6,475 nt of DNA from Flavobacteriales bacterium (GCA_015494775.1 WGAP01000159.1:1-6475); one strand, 5' to 3'. Numbered from the stretch's first letter, positions 1 to 6,251 are shown. Notes: generated by a model not told the origin, from the letters alone. Program-made: numbers and translations.

Positions 1-1110
1 ATCGTCGAGTGATTTTTTGACCTTCCAATTGTCCTCGGGCAACGGGTCGGACAGGACGACGTAGAATTTAAAATTGGGGAATTCGCGTTCCAAGCCCCTG
101 AAATGATCCAAATAGAACAATTCCATACGCGAACGTCCGCCATACCAATAGCTTACTTTCCGCTTGGTTTTCAGGGTTTTGAACAAATGGAACAAATGCG
201 ACCGCATGGGCGCCATACCCGCACCGCCGCCTATGTAAACCATTTCGGAATCGCTGTCTTCGTTGATAAAGAACTCGCCGTAAGGCCCCGAAATCACCAC
301 TTTATCGCCCGGTTTGCGCGAAAAGATGTAGGACGATGCAATCCCCGGATTTACATCCATCCAGGCGTTTTTCTTGCGGTCCCAAGGCGGTGTGGCAATA
401 CGCACATTGAGCATAATGCGCCGGCCTTCGGCCGGATAACTGGCCATGGAATAGGCGCGCGTAATCTCCTCATCGTTGCGCATGACCAAAGGCCAAAGGT
501 TGTATTTGTCCCAAATGGGCTTGAATTTATCGGGCTCGCCGGGATGTTCTTCGGGATGCGCCGTAATATCGATGTCCTTGTAATTCACCGTAACGGGCGG
601 CACATCGATTTGGATATAACCGCCGGGCTTGTAATTGATGTCTTCGGGCACCTCCACCACAAATTCCTTGATAAACGAAGCCACATTGTAGTTCGACACC
701 ACGGTGGCTTCCCATTTTTTGACGCCGAATACTTCTTCGGGAACGGCCACTTTCATATCTTCCTTCACCTTGACCTGACAACCCAGGCGCCAACCTTCTT
801 CTTTTTCTTTTTTGGTAAAATGCGGTTCTTCGGTGGGCAGCAATTCACCGCCGCCTTCCAGCACGCGCACTTTACATTGCAGGCAACTACCTTTTCCGCC
901 GCAGGCCGAAGGCAGGAAAATACCTTGTTCGCTCAACGTCGAAAGCAGGGTGCCGCCGGCCGGAACTTCCAATTCCTTTTCATCGTTTACCACGATTTTT
1001 ACTTTGCCCCCGGGCAAGAGTTTGGCCTTGGCCCAAAGCAACATAATCACAAGCAGTTGCACTACCACAAGAAAAATAATCGTGCTTGCCAATATAAATT
1101 TCCAATCCAT
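1..1110 (-). CDS. nqrF: Na+-translocating NADH:quinone oxidoreductase subunit F (3' end cut by window edge)
   Basis: NqrF is the NADH-oxidising entry point of Na+-NQR: it passes electrons from NADH through FAD to a 2Fe-2S cluster. I translated this frame by hand; 370 codons are open from the ATG at 1110-1108 to the window edge. Residues about 4-26 form one N-terminal membrane anchor (ILASTIIFLVVVQLLVIMLL). A ferredoxin-type domain follows, with cluster ligands Cys70, Cys76, Cys79 and Cys111 (ACGGKGSCLQC, then LGCQV), the numbering I recall for Vibrio cholerae NqrF. The FAD domain shows RAYSMASYP at 218-226 and GPYGEF at 275-280. The NADH domain begins with the glycine-rich IGGGAGMAPMRSH at 293-305. 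Family members are about 405-425 residues long, so roughly 40-50 residues are missing, including the expected CGPP motif and the C-terminal aromatic end. The truncation comes from the window, not from a mutation. It lies 17 nt after nqrE and is last in the usual nqr order. Confidence 0.96.
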   Translation of the reverse strand, partial: MDWKFILASTIIFLVVVQLLVIMLLWAKAKLLPGGKVKIVVNDEKELEVPAGGTLLSTLSEQGIFLPSACGGKGSCLQCKVRVLEGGGELLPTEEPHFTKKEKEEGWRLGCQVKVKEDMKVAVPEEVFGVKKWEATVVSNYNVASFIKEFVVEVPEDINYKPGGYIQIDVPPVTVNYKDIDITAHPEEHPGEPDKFKPIWDKYNLWPLVMRNDEEITRAYSMASYPAEGRRIMLNVRIATPPWDRKKNAWMDVNPGIASSYIFSRKPGDKVVISGPYGEFFINEDSDSEMVYIGGGAGMAPMRSHLFHLFKTLKTKRKVSYWYGGRSRMELFYLDHFRGLEREFPNFKFYVVLSDPLPEDNWKVKKSLDD

Positions 1111-1127
1111 TTCGTTATCTGTTTACA

Positions 1128-1742
1128 TCAAATTTTTATTCCCATAAATGCCAAGAAACCAATGGCCATCAATCCGGTGATGATAAAGGCAATACCCAAT
1201 CCCCGCAAAGGAGCGGGCACATTGGAATAGGTAATTTTTTCACGGATGGATGCCAACAGCACAATGGCCATCATCCAACCGATACCCGACCCCAAACCGA
1301 AACTCAACGATTGCCACACATTGGTAAAGCCCTTTTGCTGCATAAATAGCGAACCGCCCAAAATGGCACAGTTTACGGCAATAAGCGGCAGGAAAATACC
1401 CAAAGACGCATAAAGCGCCGGCGCAAAGCGTTCCACGACCATTTCCACCAATTGCACCATGGATGCAATGACGGCAATGAACATGATAAAACTCAAAAAG
1501 CTCAAATCCACGTCGGCCAGCGAAGGGCTGAGCCACTTCAAAGCGCCGGGTTCGAGCAGGTATTTGTTGAGCAAAAAGTTCAAAGGAACGGTAATGGTGA
1601 GCACAAATACCACCGCAATACCCAATCCGATGGATGTTTTTACCTTTTTGGATACGGCCAAATAGGAACACATACCCAGAAAAAAGGCAAAAATCATGTT
1701 GTCGATAAAAATGCTTTTGACAAATATGTTAATCAGATCCAT
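1128..1742 (-). CDS. nqrE: Na+-NQR subunit E, integral membrane
   Basis: NqrE is a small polytopic membrane subunit (204 residues, normal length) that pairs pseudo-symmetrically with NqrD. In the known structures the two subunits hold a 2Fe-2S centre inside the membrane. Here the likely ligands are Cys25 (LGMCSYLAVSKK) and Cys125 (AVNCAILGGSLF), each in the conserved half-membrane helix context. Six hydrophobic segments are visible, at roughly 10-30, 37-58, 82-102, 108-130, 142-163 and 180-202. The conserved stretch QLVEMVVERFAPALYASLGI runs from 97 to 116. The ATG is three bases after the nqrD stop. RnfA is the closest alternative family, but the neighbouring nqrA, nqrC and nqrF settle the identity. 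Confidence 0.97.
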   Translation of the reverse strand: MDLINIFVKSIFIDNMIFAFFLGMCSYLAVSKKVKTSIGLGIAVVFVLTITVPLNFLLNKYLLEPGALKWLSPSLADVDLSFLSFIMFIAVIASMVQLVEMVVERFAPALYASLGIFLPLIAVNCAILGGSLFMQQKGFTNVWQSLSFGLGSGIGWMMAIVLLASIREKITYSNVPAPLRGLGIAFIITGLMAIGFLAFMGIKI

Positions 1743-1745
1743 AGC

Positions 1746-2372
1746 TTATTCTTTTTCGGTGAGTTGAGGCATATAACTACGTTGTAGCCAGATAATCACG
1801 CCCACGGTAATAAGCGCCATCGCCGGCATCAGCATCATGGCATTATTCATATACCCGTGGTCGTAAAACCATTGCGGAATAACCTTGTGACCGAACAACG
1901 TTCCCGACCCGAACAGTTCGCGAATGAAGGCCACAATGATTAGAATCAATCCATAGCCGGCACCGTTACCAATGCCGTCCAGGAATGATGCCCAGGGTTT
2001 ATTGTCCATGGCAAAGGCCTCCAAACGGCCCATAACGATACAGTTGGTAATAATCAATCCTACGAAAACCGACAATTGCTTGCTAATGTCGTAGGCAAAA
2101 GCTTTCAGCAACATGTCCACCAAAATCACCAATGCGGCAATGACCACCAATTGGACGATAATGCGCACGCGCATGGGAATTAATTTGCGCATGAATGAAA
2201 TGATGAGATTACTAAACGCCACCACGGCCATCACCGACAGCGCCATCACAATGGCCGGCATCAGTTTGACCGTAACGGCCAATGCCGAACAAATCCCCAA
2301 AACCTGCACCGTAATGGGGTTGTTTTCAAATAAAGGATCGAATAATATTTCCTTGCTTTTTTTCTTGGCCAT
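1746..2372 (-). CDS. nqrD: Na+-NQR subunit D, integral membrane
   Basis: NqrD is the partner of NqrE in the membrane core and contributes the other two cysteines of the intramembrane 2Fe-2S centre. Visible ligands are Cys28 (VLGICSALAVTVKL) and Cys111 (IITNCIVMGRLEAFAM). The protein has 208 residues, the usual size. It starts with a basic cytoplasmic tail (MAKKKSKE) and has about six hydrophobic segments at roughly 20-37, 40-60, 70-90, 100-118, 130-150 and 178-198. The motif FLDGIGNGAGYG near 129-140 is typical of NqrD and RnfE. The gene sits three bases from both nqrC and nqrE, and both junctions have the same sequence, suggesting translational coupling. RnfE is excluded by context. Confidence 0.97.
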   Translation of the reverse strand: MAKKKSKEILFDPLFENNPITVQVLGICSALAVTVKLMPAIVMALSVMAVVAFSNLIISFMRKLIPMRVRIIVQLVVIAALVILVDMLLKAFAYDISKQLSVFVGLIITNCIVMGRLEAFAMDNKPWASFLDGIGNGAGYGLILIIVAFIRELFGSGTLFGHKVIPQWFYDHGYMNNAMMLMPAMALITVGVIIWLQRSYMPQLTEKE

Positions 2373-2375
2373 AGC

Positions 2376-3140
2376 TTATTGTTTTTTTAGTTTGTTGAAA
2401 TAAGGAACATAATGTTTCACCCGTTCGTTGATCATGGCTTTTACGCCGTTGCTGGTAAGCGTAGCGCCCGATATGGCATCGATTTTATGATCGTTTTTGT
2501 TGGTTTCGTCCTTCCAATGTTTGACAATATCGATACCCGTAAATTGACCGTTCGGGTCAAAGAGTTTTTCGCCTTTGAAGCGGTCTTCGAACCATTTTTC
2601 GGTGATATTGGCACCCAAGCCGGGCGTTTCGCCTTTGTGGCCGAATTTGATTCCGTGGATGGTGTTCATGTCGTCTTCCAGGGCAATGTAACCCCAAATA
2701 TCGTCCCAAAGGCCTTTACCGTACATGGGAATAATGTAGTAGGTTTTTCCGTTGTAACGGGCAATAAACAATGGATAATGTTGTTCGGCGGCCGGTTTGG
2801 CCAGTTCACGCTTCAAATTGATTTCAAAGGCATTGATGCCTTGCACGGGATTTCCTTGGTTGTCCAAAGTCAATTGTTTGATAATGTATTGATTAAAATA
2901 TTTTTGAATCAGGTCGTAATTTAAACTCAATCCTTTGGATTGAGCCGCCTTTTGAAGTCGGGCCTGATCCAAACCGATGATATAAAGGATGTCGGTCATT
3001 TTTTCCTGGCGCTTGTTTTGTTCGTGAAAGGGCTTGAAAAAGGTAAAAGCCCCCGACAGCGCCACGGCCACCACCGCCAAAAGGACGGTCATAAATATCA
3101 GCGTATATCCGTTACTGTTTCTATCGAATTTCATAGTCAT
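2376..3140 (-). CDS. nqrC: Na+-NQR subunit C, covalent FMN carrier
   Basis: NqrC carries one covalently bound FMN on its extracytoplasmic domain and relays electrons within the complex. It has 254 residues with one N-terminal membrane helix at about 12-34 (YTLIFMTVLLAVVAVALSG), followed by a soluble domain. The flavinylation motif is DAISGAT at 221-227, fitting the ApbE target consensus Dxx(S/T)GAT; Thr227 is the expected FMN attachment residue. GETPGLGANI at 170-179 is also typical of the family. The ATG at 3140 overlaps the nqrB stop as ATGA. A second in-frame ATG at 3134 (MKFDRNSN) would lie two bases after that stop and shares an 11-nt context with the nqrB start, so it may be the true start. 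Flavinylation requires an ApbE protein encoded elsewhere. Confidence 0.96.
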   Translation of the reverse strand: MTMKFDRNSNGYTLIFMTVLLAVVAVALSGAFTFFKPFHEQNKRQEKMTDILYIIGLDQARLQKAAQSKGLSLNYDLIQKYFNQYIIKQLTLDNQGNPVQGINAFEINLKRELAKPAAEQHYPLFIARYNGKTYYIIPMYGKGLWDDIWGYIALEDDMNTIHGIKFGHKGETPGLGANITEKWFEDRFKGEKLFDPNGQFTGIDIVKHWKDETNKNDHKIDAISGATLTSNGVKAMINERVKHYVPYFNKLKKQ

Positions 3141-4288
3141 TGTTTTTCAAGGGTTGCTACGCGCTTCATACGTTTTTTGACATTGGCTTCCACTACAAAA
3201 TAATCGATGGTGGGCGCCACCACGTTCATCAGCAGGATGGCCAACATAACCCCTTCGGGATAAGCCGGATTGAGCGTGCGTATCATAATGGCCAACAGCC
3301 CGATGAGAAAACCGTATATCCACTTGCCGCGATTGGTTTGCGCCGCGGTTACCGGATCGGTGGCCATAAAGGTCAGCCCGAAGGCAAAACCTCCCACCAT
3401 CAAGTGCTGCCACCAAGGGAATTGCATCAAGGTATTGGCACCCCAAGCATTGAAAATCAATCCCATGCTAATGCCGCCCAGCAGGCCGCCCAACACGATA
3501 CGCCAACTGCCCACTTTGGTAAACAGTAGAATGGCCAAACCGATGAGAATCATCAGCACCGATGTTTCGCCCACACTGCCGGGAATGGTGCCCATGAACA
3601 TATCCCACCAGGTCCAGGCCGCATGCTTGCCTTGGGCCAACATACCCAGGATGGTTTCACCCGAAATGGCATCGGAATGGGCCGCGCCGGGCACCCAAAC
3701 GGTGTTGCCCGACATGGTGGCCGGATAGGAAAAAAAGGCAAACGCCCGGGCCGTAAGCGCCGGATTAACAATGTTCATACCCGTACCGCCGAAAACTTCC
3801 TTGCCGAAAATCACGGCAAAAGCTACCGACACGGCCAATATCCACAGCGGAATGGTGGCCGGCATAATCAACGGGATGAGCAAGCCGGTTACCAAATAAC
3901 CTTCGTTTACATCATGTCCCCGTTTGATGGCAAACCAAAATTCGATACCCAAGCCCACCACATAGGAAACGATAATCATGGGCACCACGTAGCGGGCACC
4001 GAACAGGAATTTACCCCAAAATCCCGGGTCTTGTCCCAGTTGGACAAAATGTTGATGTCCCACATTCCAAATCCCGAATATGGTCGCCGGAATAAGGGCA
4101 ATCACCACGGTGATCATGATGCGCTTCAAATCCACCGAACTGCGGATGTGCGCACCTTTTTCGGTTACCATTTCGGGTGTGTAGAGGAAAGTGTAAAAGG
4201 CCTGATAGGCCGAATGAAATTTGTGATATTTGCCCCCTTCCAGGAACAAATGCTCGTATTTTTTCAGGAATTTATGCAGTGCTTTCAT
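3137..4288 (-). CDS. nqrB: Na+-NQR subunit B, membrane subunit with covalent FMN
   Basis: NqrB is the largest membrane subunit; in the family it carries covalent FMN and riboflavin and takes part in Na+ transport and quinone reduction. The 383 residues include about ten hydrophobic segments. Family hallmarks are HDVNEGYLVTGLLIPL at 125-140, FGKEVFGGTGMNIVNPALTA at 161-180, FMATDPVTAAQTNRGKW at 307-323 and NPAYPEGVMLAILLMN at 340-355. The flavinylation segment is DAISGET at 206-212, with Thr212 the presumed FMN site. The residue before it is Glu, where the consensus I know has Ala. The protein is about 30 residues shorter than V. cholerae NqrB, mostly in N-terminal and loop regions as far as I can judge. 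It starts nine bases after the nqrA stop and overlaps nqrC by four bases. Confidence 0.97.
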   Translation of the reverse strand: MKALHKFLKKYEHLFLEGGKYHKFHSAYQAFYTFLYTPEMVTEKGAHIRSSVDLKRIMITVVIALIPATIFGIWNVGHQHFVQLGQDPGFWGKFLFGARYVVPMIIVSYVVGLGIEFWFAIKRGHDVNEGYLVTGLLIPLIMPATIPLWILAVSVAFAVIFGKEVFGGTGMNIVNPALTARAFAFFSYPATMSGNTVWVPGAAHSDAISGETILGMLAQGKHAAWTWWDMFMGTIPGSVGETSVLMILIGLAILLFTKVGSWRIVLGGLLGGISMGLIFNAWGANTLMQFPWWQHLMVGGFAFGLTFMATDPVTAAQTNRGKWIYGFLIGLLAIMIRTLNPAYPEGVMLAILLMNVVAPTIDYFVVEANVKKRMKRVATLEKQ

Positions 4289-4297
4289 AGTCAGTTA

Positions 4298-5641
4298 TTA
4301 TCCGATTTCGACCATCATAATGTCCAATCCGTTCCTTATGATATTTTGCGCGTTGATTTTGCTCGAACTGATGTAGTCCACCAGGCCGAAGTCTTCGGGA
4401 GCCACTTCCAGAATGCCCAATTGTTCCATACGGTCCACATTGCCCGTCAGGCACGCTTTGAGCAGTTGGACGGGAAAAATATCCAAGGGCATCACTTCTT
4501 CGATTTCTTCGGTCATCACAAACGGGCGCTCTTCACCGTAGAGGGCGGTGTCCAGTTCCCGTTCCTTGTTCGACCACCAGTCGGCATTGAGCCGGTAAAC
4601 GGTTTTGCGCGACTCGCCCACAAAAGGCAACCATCCGAAAAAGCGTGCCTTGGGTTTATCCGACAGCGCCGTTATCGATGCATCGAACACGTCCAGAAAA
4701 CCGTCTTCGGTAATATTGGTTCCGGTAAGCGGATTTCCGCTGACAAGCCGCACCTGCTCGGTGCGTTTGAGCAGGGAGCCGACGGCGTCTTTCAGGTAAG
4801 CACCTTGCTTGACCTTGTAGTAGCGCGGTTCCTTGAACATGGGCCCGGTAAAAGCCACATGCTTGGTGGCATCGTAGCGACCGGTGAGGAACAAGCGTCC
4901 CATAATCACCACATCCCACGGATTGACCACCCACACACGGTCGCCCTGCACAATGGGATGCGTGTGGGCGATGGCCACGCTCACATTTCCCGCCGGATGC
5001 GGCCCATAGACTTTCAGCGTCTCGGCACCAGGAATATCGTCAAACATGGTGGACGATTCCCCGTCGGCGGTAATGTAAACCTTGCCGTCGGTCAGTTTGC
5101 CCAGGATTTCCACACCTTTGACAAAGGCCTTGCGTTCGTTGGTCAGGGCAAAGTTGTAGTCCGGTGCCAAGGGCGCCGTGTCATAGGCCGGAATATAAAC
5201 GGCCTTGGGCTTGTCGGCCGGATTGGCCGTAATGTCGTAAGGACGTTGTTTGATATAGGCAAACAAACCGCTGTCCAGCAATGTTTTCAGCACATCTTCG
5301 CGCGTGCCGTCTTGGGGCTCGAATTCCTTATAGCTGTCTTCGGCATCGGCTTCGATGACCACGCGCAAAATCACGCGGCGCTTCCCGCGCACGATCTCCT
5401 TGACGGTGCCGCTCACGGGACTGCCGACGGCCACTTCGGGCACATATTTGGAGTAAAAAAGTTTGTCGCCCGCCTTCACCTTGTCGCCCGGTTGCACAAA
5501 CAGACGCGGATTGACCCCCAAAAACGAGGTCGGCTTAACCGCGTAATAAGGCGCGCGGCCGAGATTTTCCACCACGGCCACGGGTTTGCCTTTCAGATTG
5601 ACTGTCAGTCCTTTTCTAACACGTATCCGGTTGTTTTTCAT
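4298..5641 (-). CDS. nqrA: Na+-NQR subunit A, cytoplasmic
   Basis: NqrA is the peripheral cytoplasmic subunit of Na+-NQR, without a firmly bound redox cofactor in known structures and docked on NqrB. The protein has 447 residues, essentially the standard length (about 446 in Vibrio), and no membrane segment. The N-terminal part (about 1-100) has the barrel-sandwich/lipoyl-like pattern shared with RnfC, including VQPGDKVKAGDKLFYSK at 49-65 and SPVSGTV at 74-80. The middle part carries GPHPAG at 213-218, followed by an HTHPI stretch and VWVVNPWDVVIMGRLF, all typical of NqrA. SGNPLTG at 301-307 is also conserved. No RnfC-type CxxCxxC clusters are present, which separates it from RnfC. It is the first gene of the operon. 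The start at 5641 is preceded by an A-rich stretch, not a Shine-Dalgarno site, as is common in Bacteroidota. TAA is followed directly by a second TAA. Confidence 0.97.
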   Translation of the reverse strand: MKNNRIRVRKGLTVNLKGKPVAVVENLGRAPYYAVKPTSFLGVNPRLFVQPGDKVKAGDKLFYSKYVPEVAVGSPVSGTVKEIVRGKRRVILRVVIEADAEDSYKEFEPQDGTREDVLKTLLDSGLFAYIKQRPYDITANPADKPKAVYIPAYDTAPLAPDYNFALTNERKAFVKGVEILGKLTDGKVYITADGESSTMFDDIPGAETLKVYGPHPAGNVSVAIAHTHPIVQGDRVWVVNPWDVVIMGRLFLTGRYDATKHVAFTGPMFKEPRYYKVKQGAYLKDAVGSLLKRTEQVRLVSGNPLTGTNITEDGFLDVFDASITALSDKPKARFFGWLPFVGESRKTVYRLNADWWSNKERELDTALYGEERPFVMTEEIEEVMPLDIFPVQLLKACLTGNVDRMEQLGILEVAPEDFGLVDYISSSKINAQNIIRNGLDIMMVEIG

Positions 5642-5661
5642 ACTTTTTATTGTTACCCGAA

Positions 5662-5669
5662 CAAAGTTA
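5662..5669 (-). promoter_or_regulatory. Bacteroidota-type -7 promoter box for the nqr operon
   Basis: The minus strand reads TAACTTTG here, an exact match to the Bacteroidota sigma-ABfr -7 consensus TAnnTTTG. It ends 20 bases before the nqrA ATG, so transcription would begin at about 5655-5658 with a leader of only about 14-17 nt. No good TTTG -33 box lies at the usual distance; the nearest candidates are poor. This suggests a promoter that depends on an activator. The transcription start is inferred, not observed. Confidence 0.6.
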
Positions 5670-5724
5670 AGTCGATTTGTCGAATTCTACGGTCATAATT
5701 ATTGCAAATGGAACAAATACTTAA

Positions 5725-5736
5725 TGATATTTATCA
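5725..5736. promoter_or_regulatory. Candidate FNR/CRP-family operator, proximal
   Basis: TGATATTTATCA is a perfect inverted repeat with the TGAT-N4-ATCA core of FNR-type sites (consensus TTGAT-N4-ATCAA). The outermost consensus bases are missing (A and G instead of T and A). Its centre, 5730.5, lies roughly 73-75 bp upstream of the inferred nqr transcription start, in the range used by class I activators. Which regulator would bind is unknown. Confidence 0.4.
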
Positions 5737-5754
5737 GGAAAACCGCACTTTTGT

Positions 5755-5768
5755 GTAATAAATATTAC
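5755..5768. promoter_or_regulatory. Candidate FNR/CRP-like operator, distal
   Basis: GTAATAAATATTAC is a perfect 6+6 inverted repeat with a two-base centre. Its inner 12 bases, read on the minus strand, are TAATATTTATTA, identical at 10 of 12 positions to the proximal palindrome at 5725-5736. The two changes are symmetric, so both copies remain palindromic. The centres are 31 bp apart, close to three helical turns, which would place both sites on the same DNA face. Confidence 0.35.
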
Positions 5769-5780
5769 GTATAAATCTTA

Positions 5781-6002
5781 TGATTTTTGGGCGCCCGGCC
5801 GCACGCGTTCGCCTAGGCCGCATCCTTTCGCCTTCGCTTATGCTGCGGCAGGCTCACGCGGCGCCCGTCGGGCTGTCCGCTCAAATGCGCAGGCGGCCCG
5901 CTCTTGCCCTGCAAGCGTGGCGGACGTAGCTTCCGCCGGTCGCCCCGCCGCCACGGCAGGCCTGCGGCGTGCCGCCCACGCATAACCGCTCCCATCCCTG
6001 GC
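5781..6002 (-). repeat. Two-domain structured intergenic element, Bacteroidota-like, function unknown
   Basis: Read on the minus strand, the element opens with CCAGGGATGGGAGCGG (6001-5986). The first stem pairs 5971-5983 with 5885-5897: five base pairs, a 2x2 internal loop, then six base pairs, enclosing smaller hairpins such as GGCGGA/TCCGCC at 5919-5937. Then comes AGCGGACAGCCCGACGGG (5881-5864). A second long stem closes GGGCGC at 5789-5794 with GCGCCC at 5861-5866 and contains further helices. A short A-run follows. The AGGGAT...AGCGG / AGCGGA.AGCCCG pair of motifs, each followed by a stem, is an arrangement I recall from many Bacteroidota intergenic regions. I cannot name a family or function. 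It could be a structured RNA or a dispersed repeat. Confidence 0.5.
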
Positions 6003-6031
6003 GCGGATTTAATTCATTTCCCATACATCCC

Positions 6032-6059
6032 GCAGAGACGCGATGCATCGCGTCTCTAC
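6032..6059. repeat. Palindromic repeat with AGAGACGCGAT arms
   Basis: Positions 6034-6057 form a 24-bp perfect palindrome with no spacer (left half AGAGACGCGATG). One mismatched pair follows outward (6033/6058), then one more matching pair, giving 28 bp in all. Dispersed GTAGAGACGCGAT-type palindromes are familiar to me from cyanobacterial and some Bacteroidota genomes, so this is probably one copy of such a family. Loose 7-bp flanks ATTCATT (6012-6018) and AATGAAT (6063-6069) are also inverted but sit asymmetrically. Confidence 0.7.
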
Positions 6060-6097
6060 ATCAATGAATATTGAAGGCAGATTATTTTCGCCCATAT

Positions 6098-6141
6098 CAA
6101 AACAAAAAAACACAAAGGCGAAACCGCCCGGCGGTTTCGCC
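6098..6141 (-). terminator. Rho-independent terminator-like hairpin, minus strand
   Basis: An 11-bp perfect stem (GGCGAAACCGC at 6117-6127 with GCGGTTTCGCC at 6131-6141) has a three-base loop. On the minus strand it is followed by a T-rich tail, TTTGTGTTTTTTTG, at 6116-6103. This is the form of an intrinsic terminator for transcription running right to left. No minus-strand gene is visible to its right in the window, so it may end a structured transcript or simply be part of the hairpin array it belongs to. Confidence 0.5.
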
Positions 6142-6231
6142 GACCGCCGAGGAAACCGAAGGGTTCCGAGGCTTGCAAGGAGACCGCCAGGGCTCCGCAG
6201 CACGCGAAGGGAGACGCCGTAGGTGGCTCCC
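6117..6231. repeat. Array of four successive hairpins of REP-like type
   Basis: Four hairpins lie at 6117-6141, 6151-6167, 6179-6196 and 6209-6231, with start-to-start distances of 34, 28 and 30 bp. The last three share one design: an outer GGA-rich stem, a single A.G mismatch, an inner CC/GG stem and a 3-4 base loop. Their stem sequences differ by paired changes: GGAA/TTCC, GGAG/CTCC and GGGAG/CTCCC. The linkers are also loosely alike, ending GCAA, GCGAA and GCGGAA. Diverged tandem palindromes with a preserved internal mismatch resemble REP-type elements. No transposase is seen in the window. Confidence 0.5.
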
Positions 6232-6251
6232 GAAGCCGCGGAACAAGACAA

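Noticed and set aside
103..1230. Plus-strand open frame of 375 codons over nqrF
   Set aside because: It is antisense to nqrF, which shows the cluster cysteines, FAD and NADH motifs. The antisense peptide has no family features.
1..5641. An Rnf complex instead of Na+-NQR
   Set aside because: Gene order, an NqrA without RnfC-type cysteine clusters, and an NqrF with FAD/NADH domains all fit nqr. No RnfB-type ferredoxin subunit is present.
3623..5698. Long plus-strand open frame of 691 codons
   Set aside because: It is the exact antisense of nqrA and nqrB, rich in His, Gly, Arg and Phe, with no recognisable domain. It is explained by codon avoidance in the sense genes.
5813..5995. 60-codon minus-strand frame in the GC-rich block
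   Set aside because: The peptide is Arg/Pro/Gly-rich without motifs, and the DNA is better explained by two large stem structures.
6117..6231. CRISPR array
   Set aside because: The units are imperfect hairpins with differing stems and 10-12 base linkers. There are no near-identical repeats with unique spacers.
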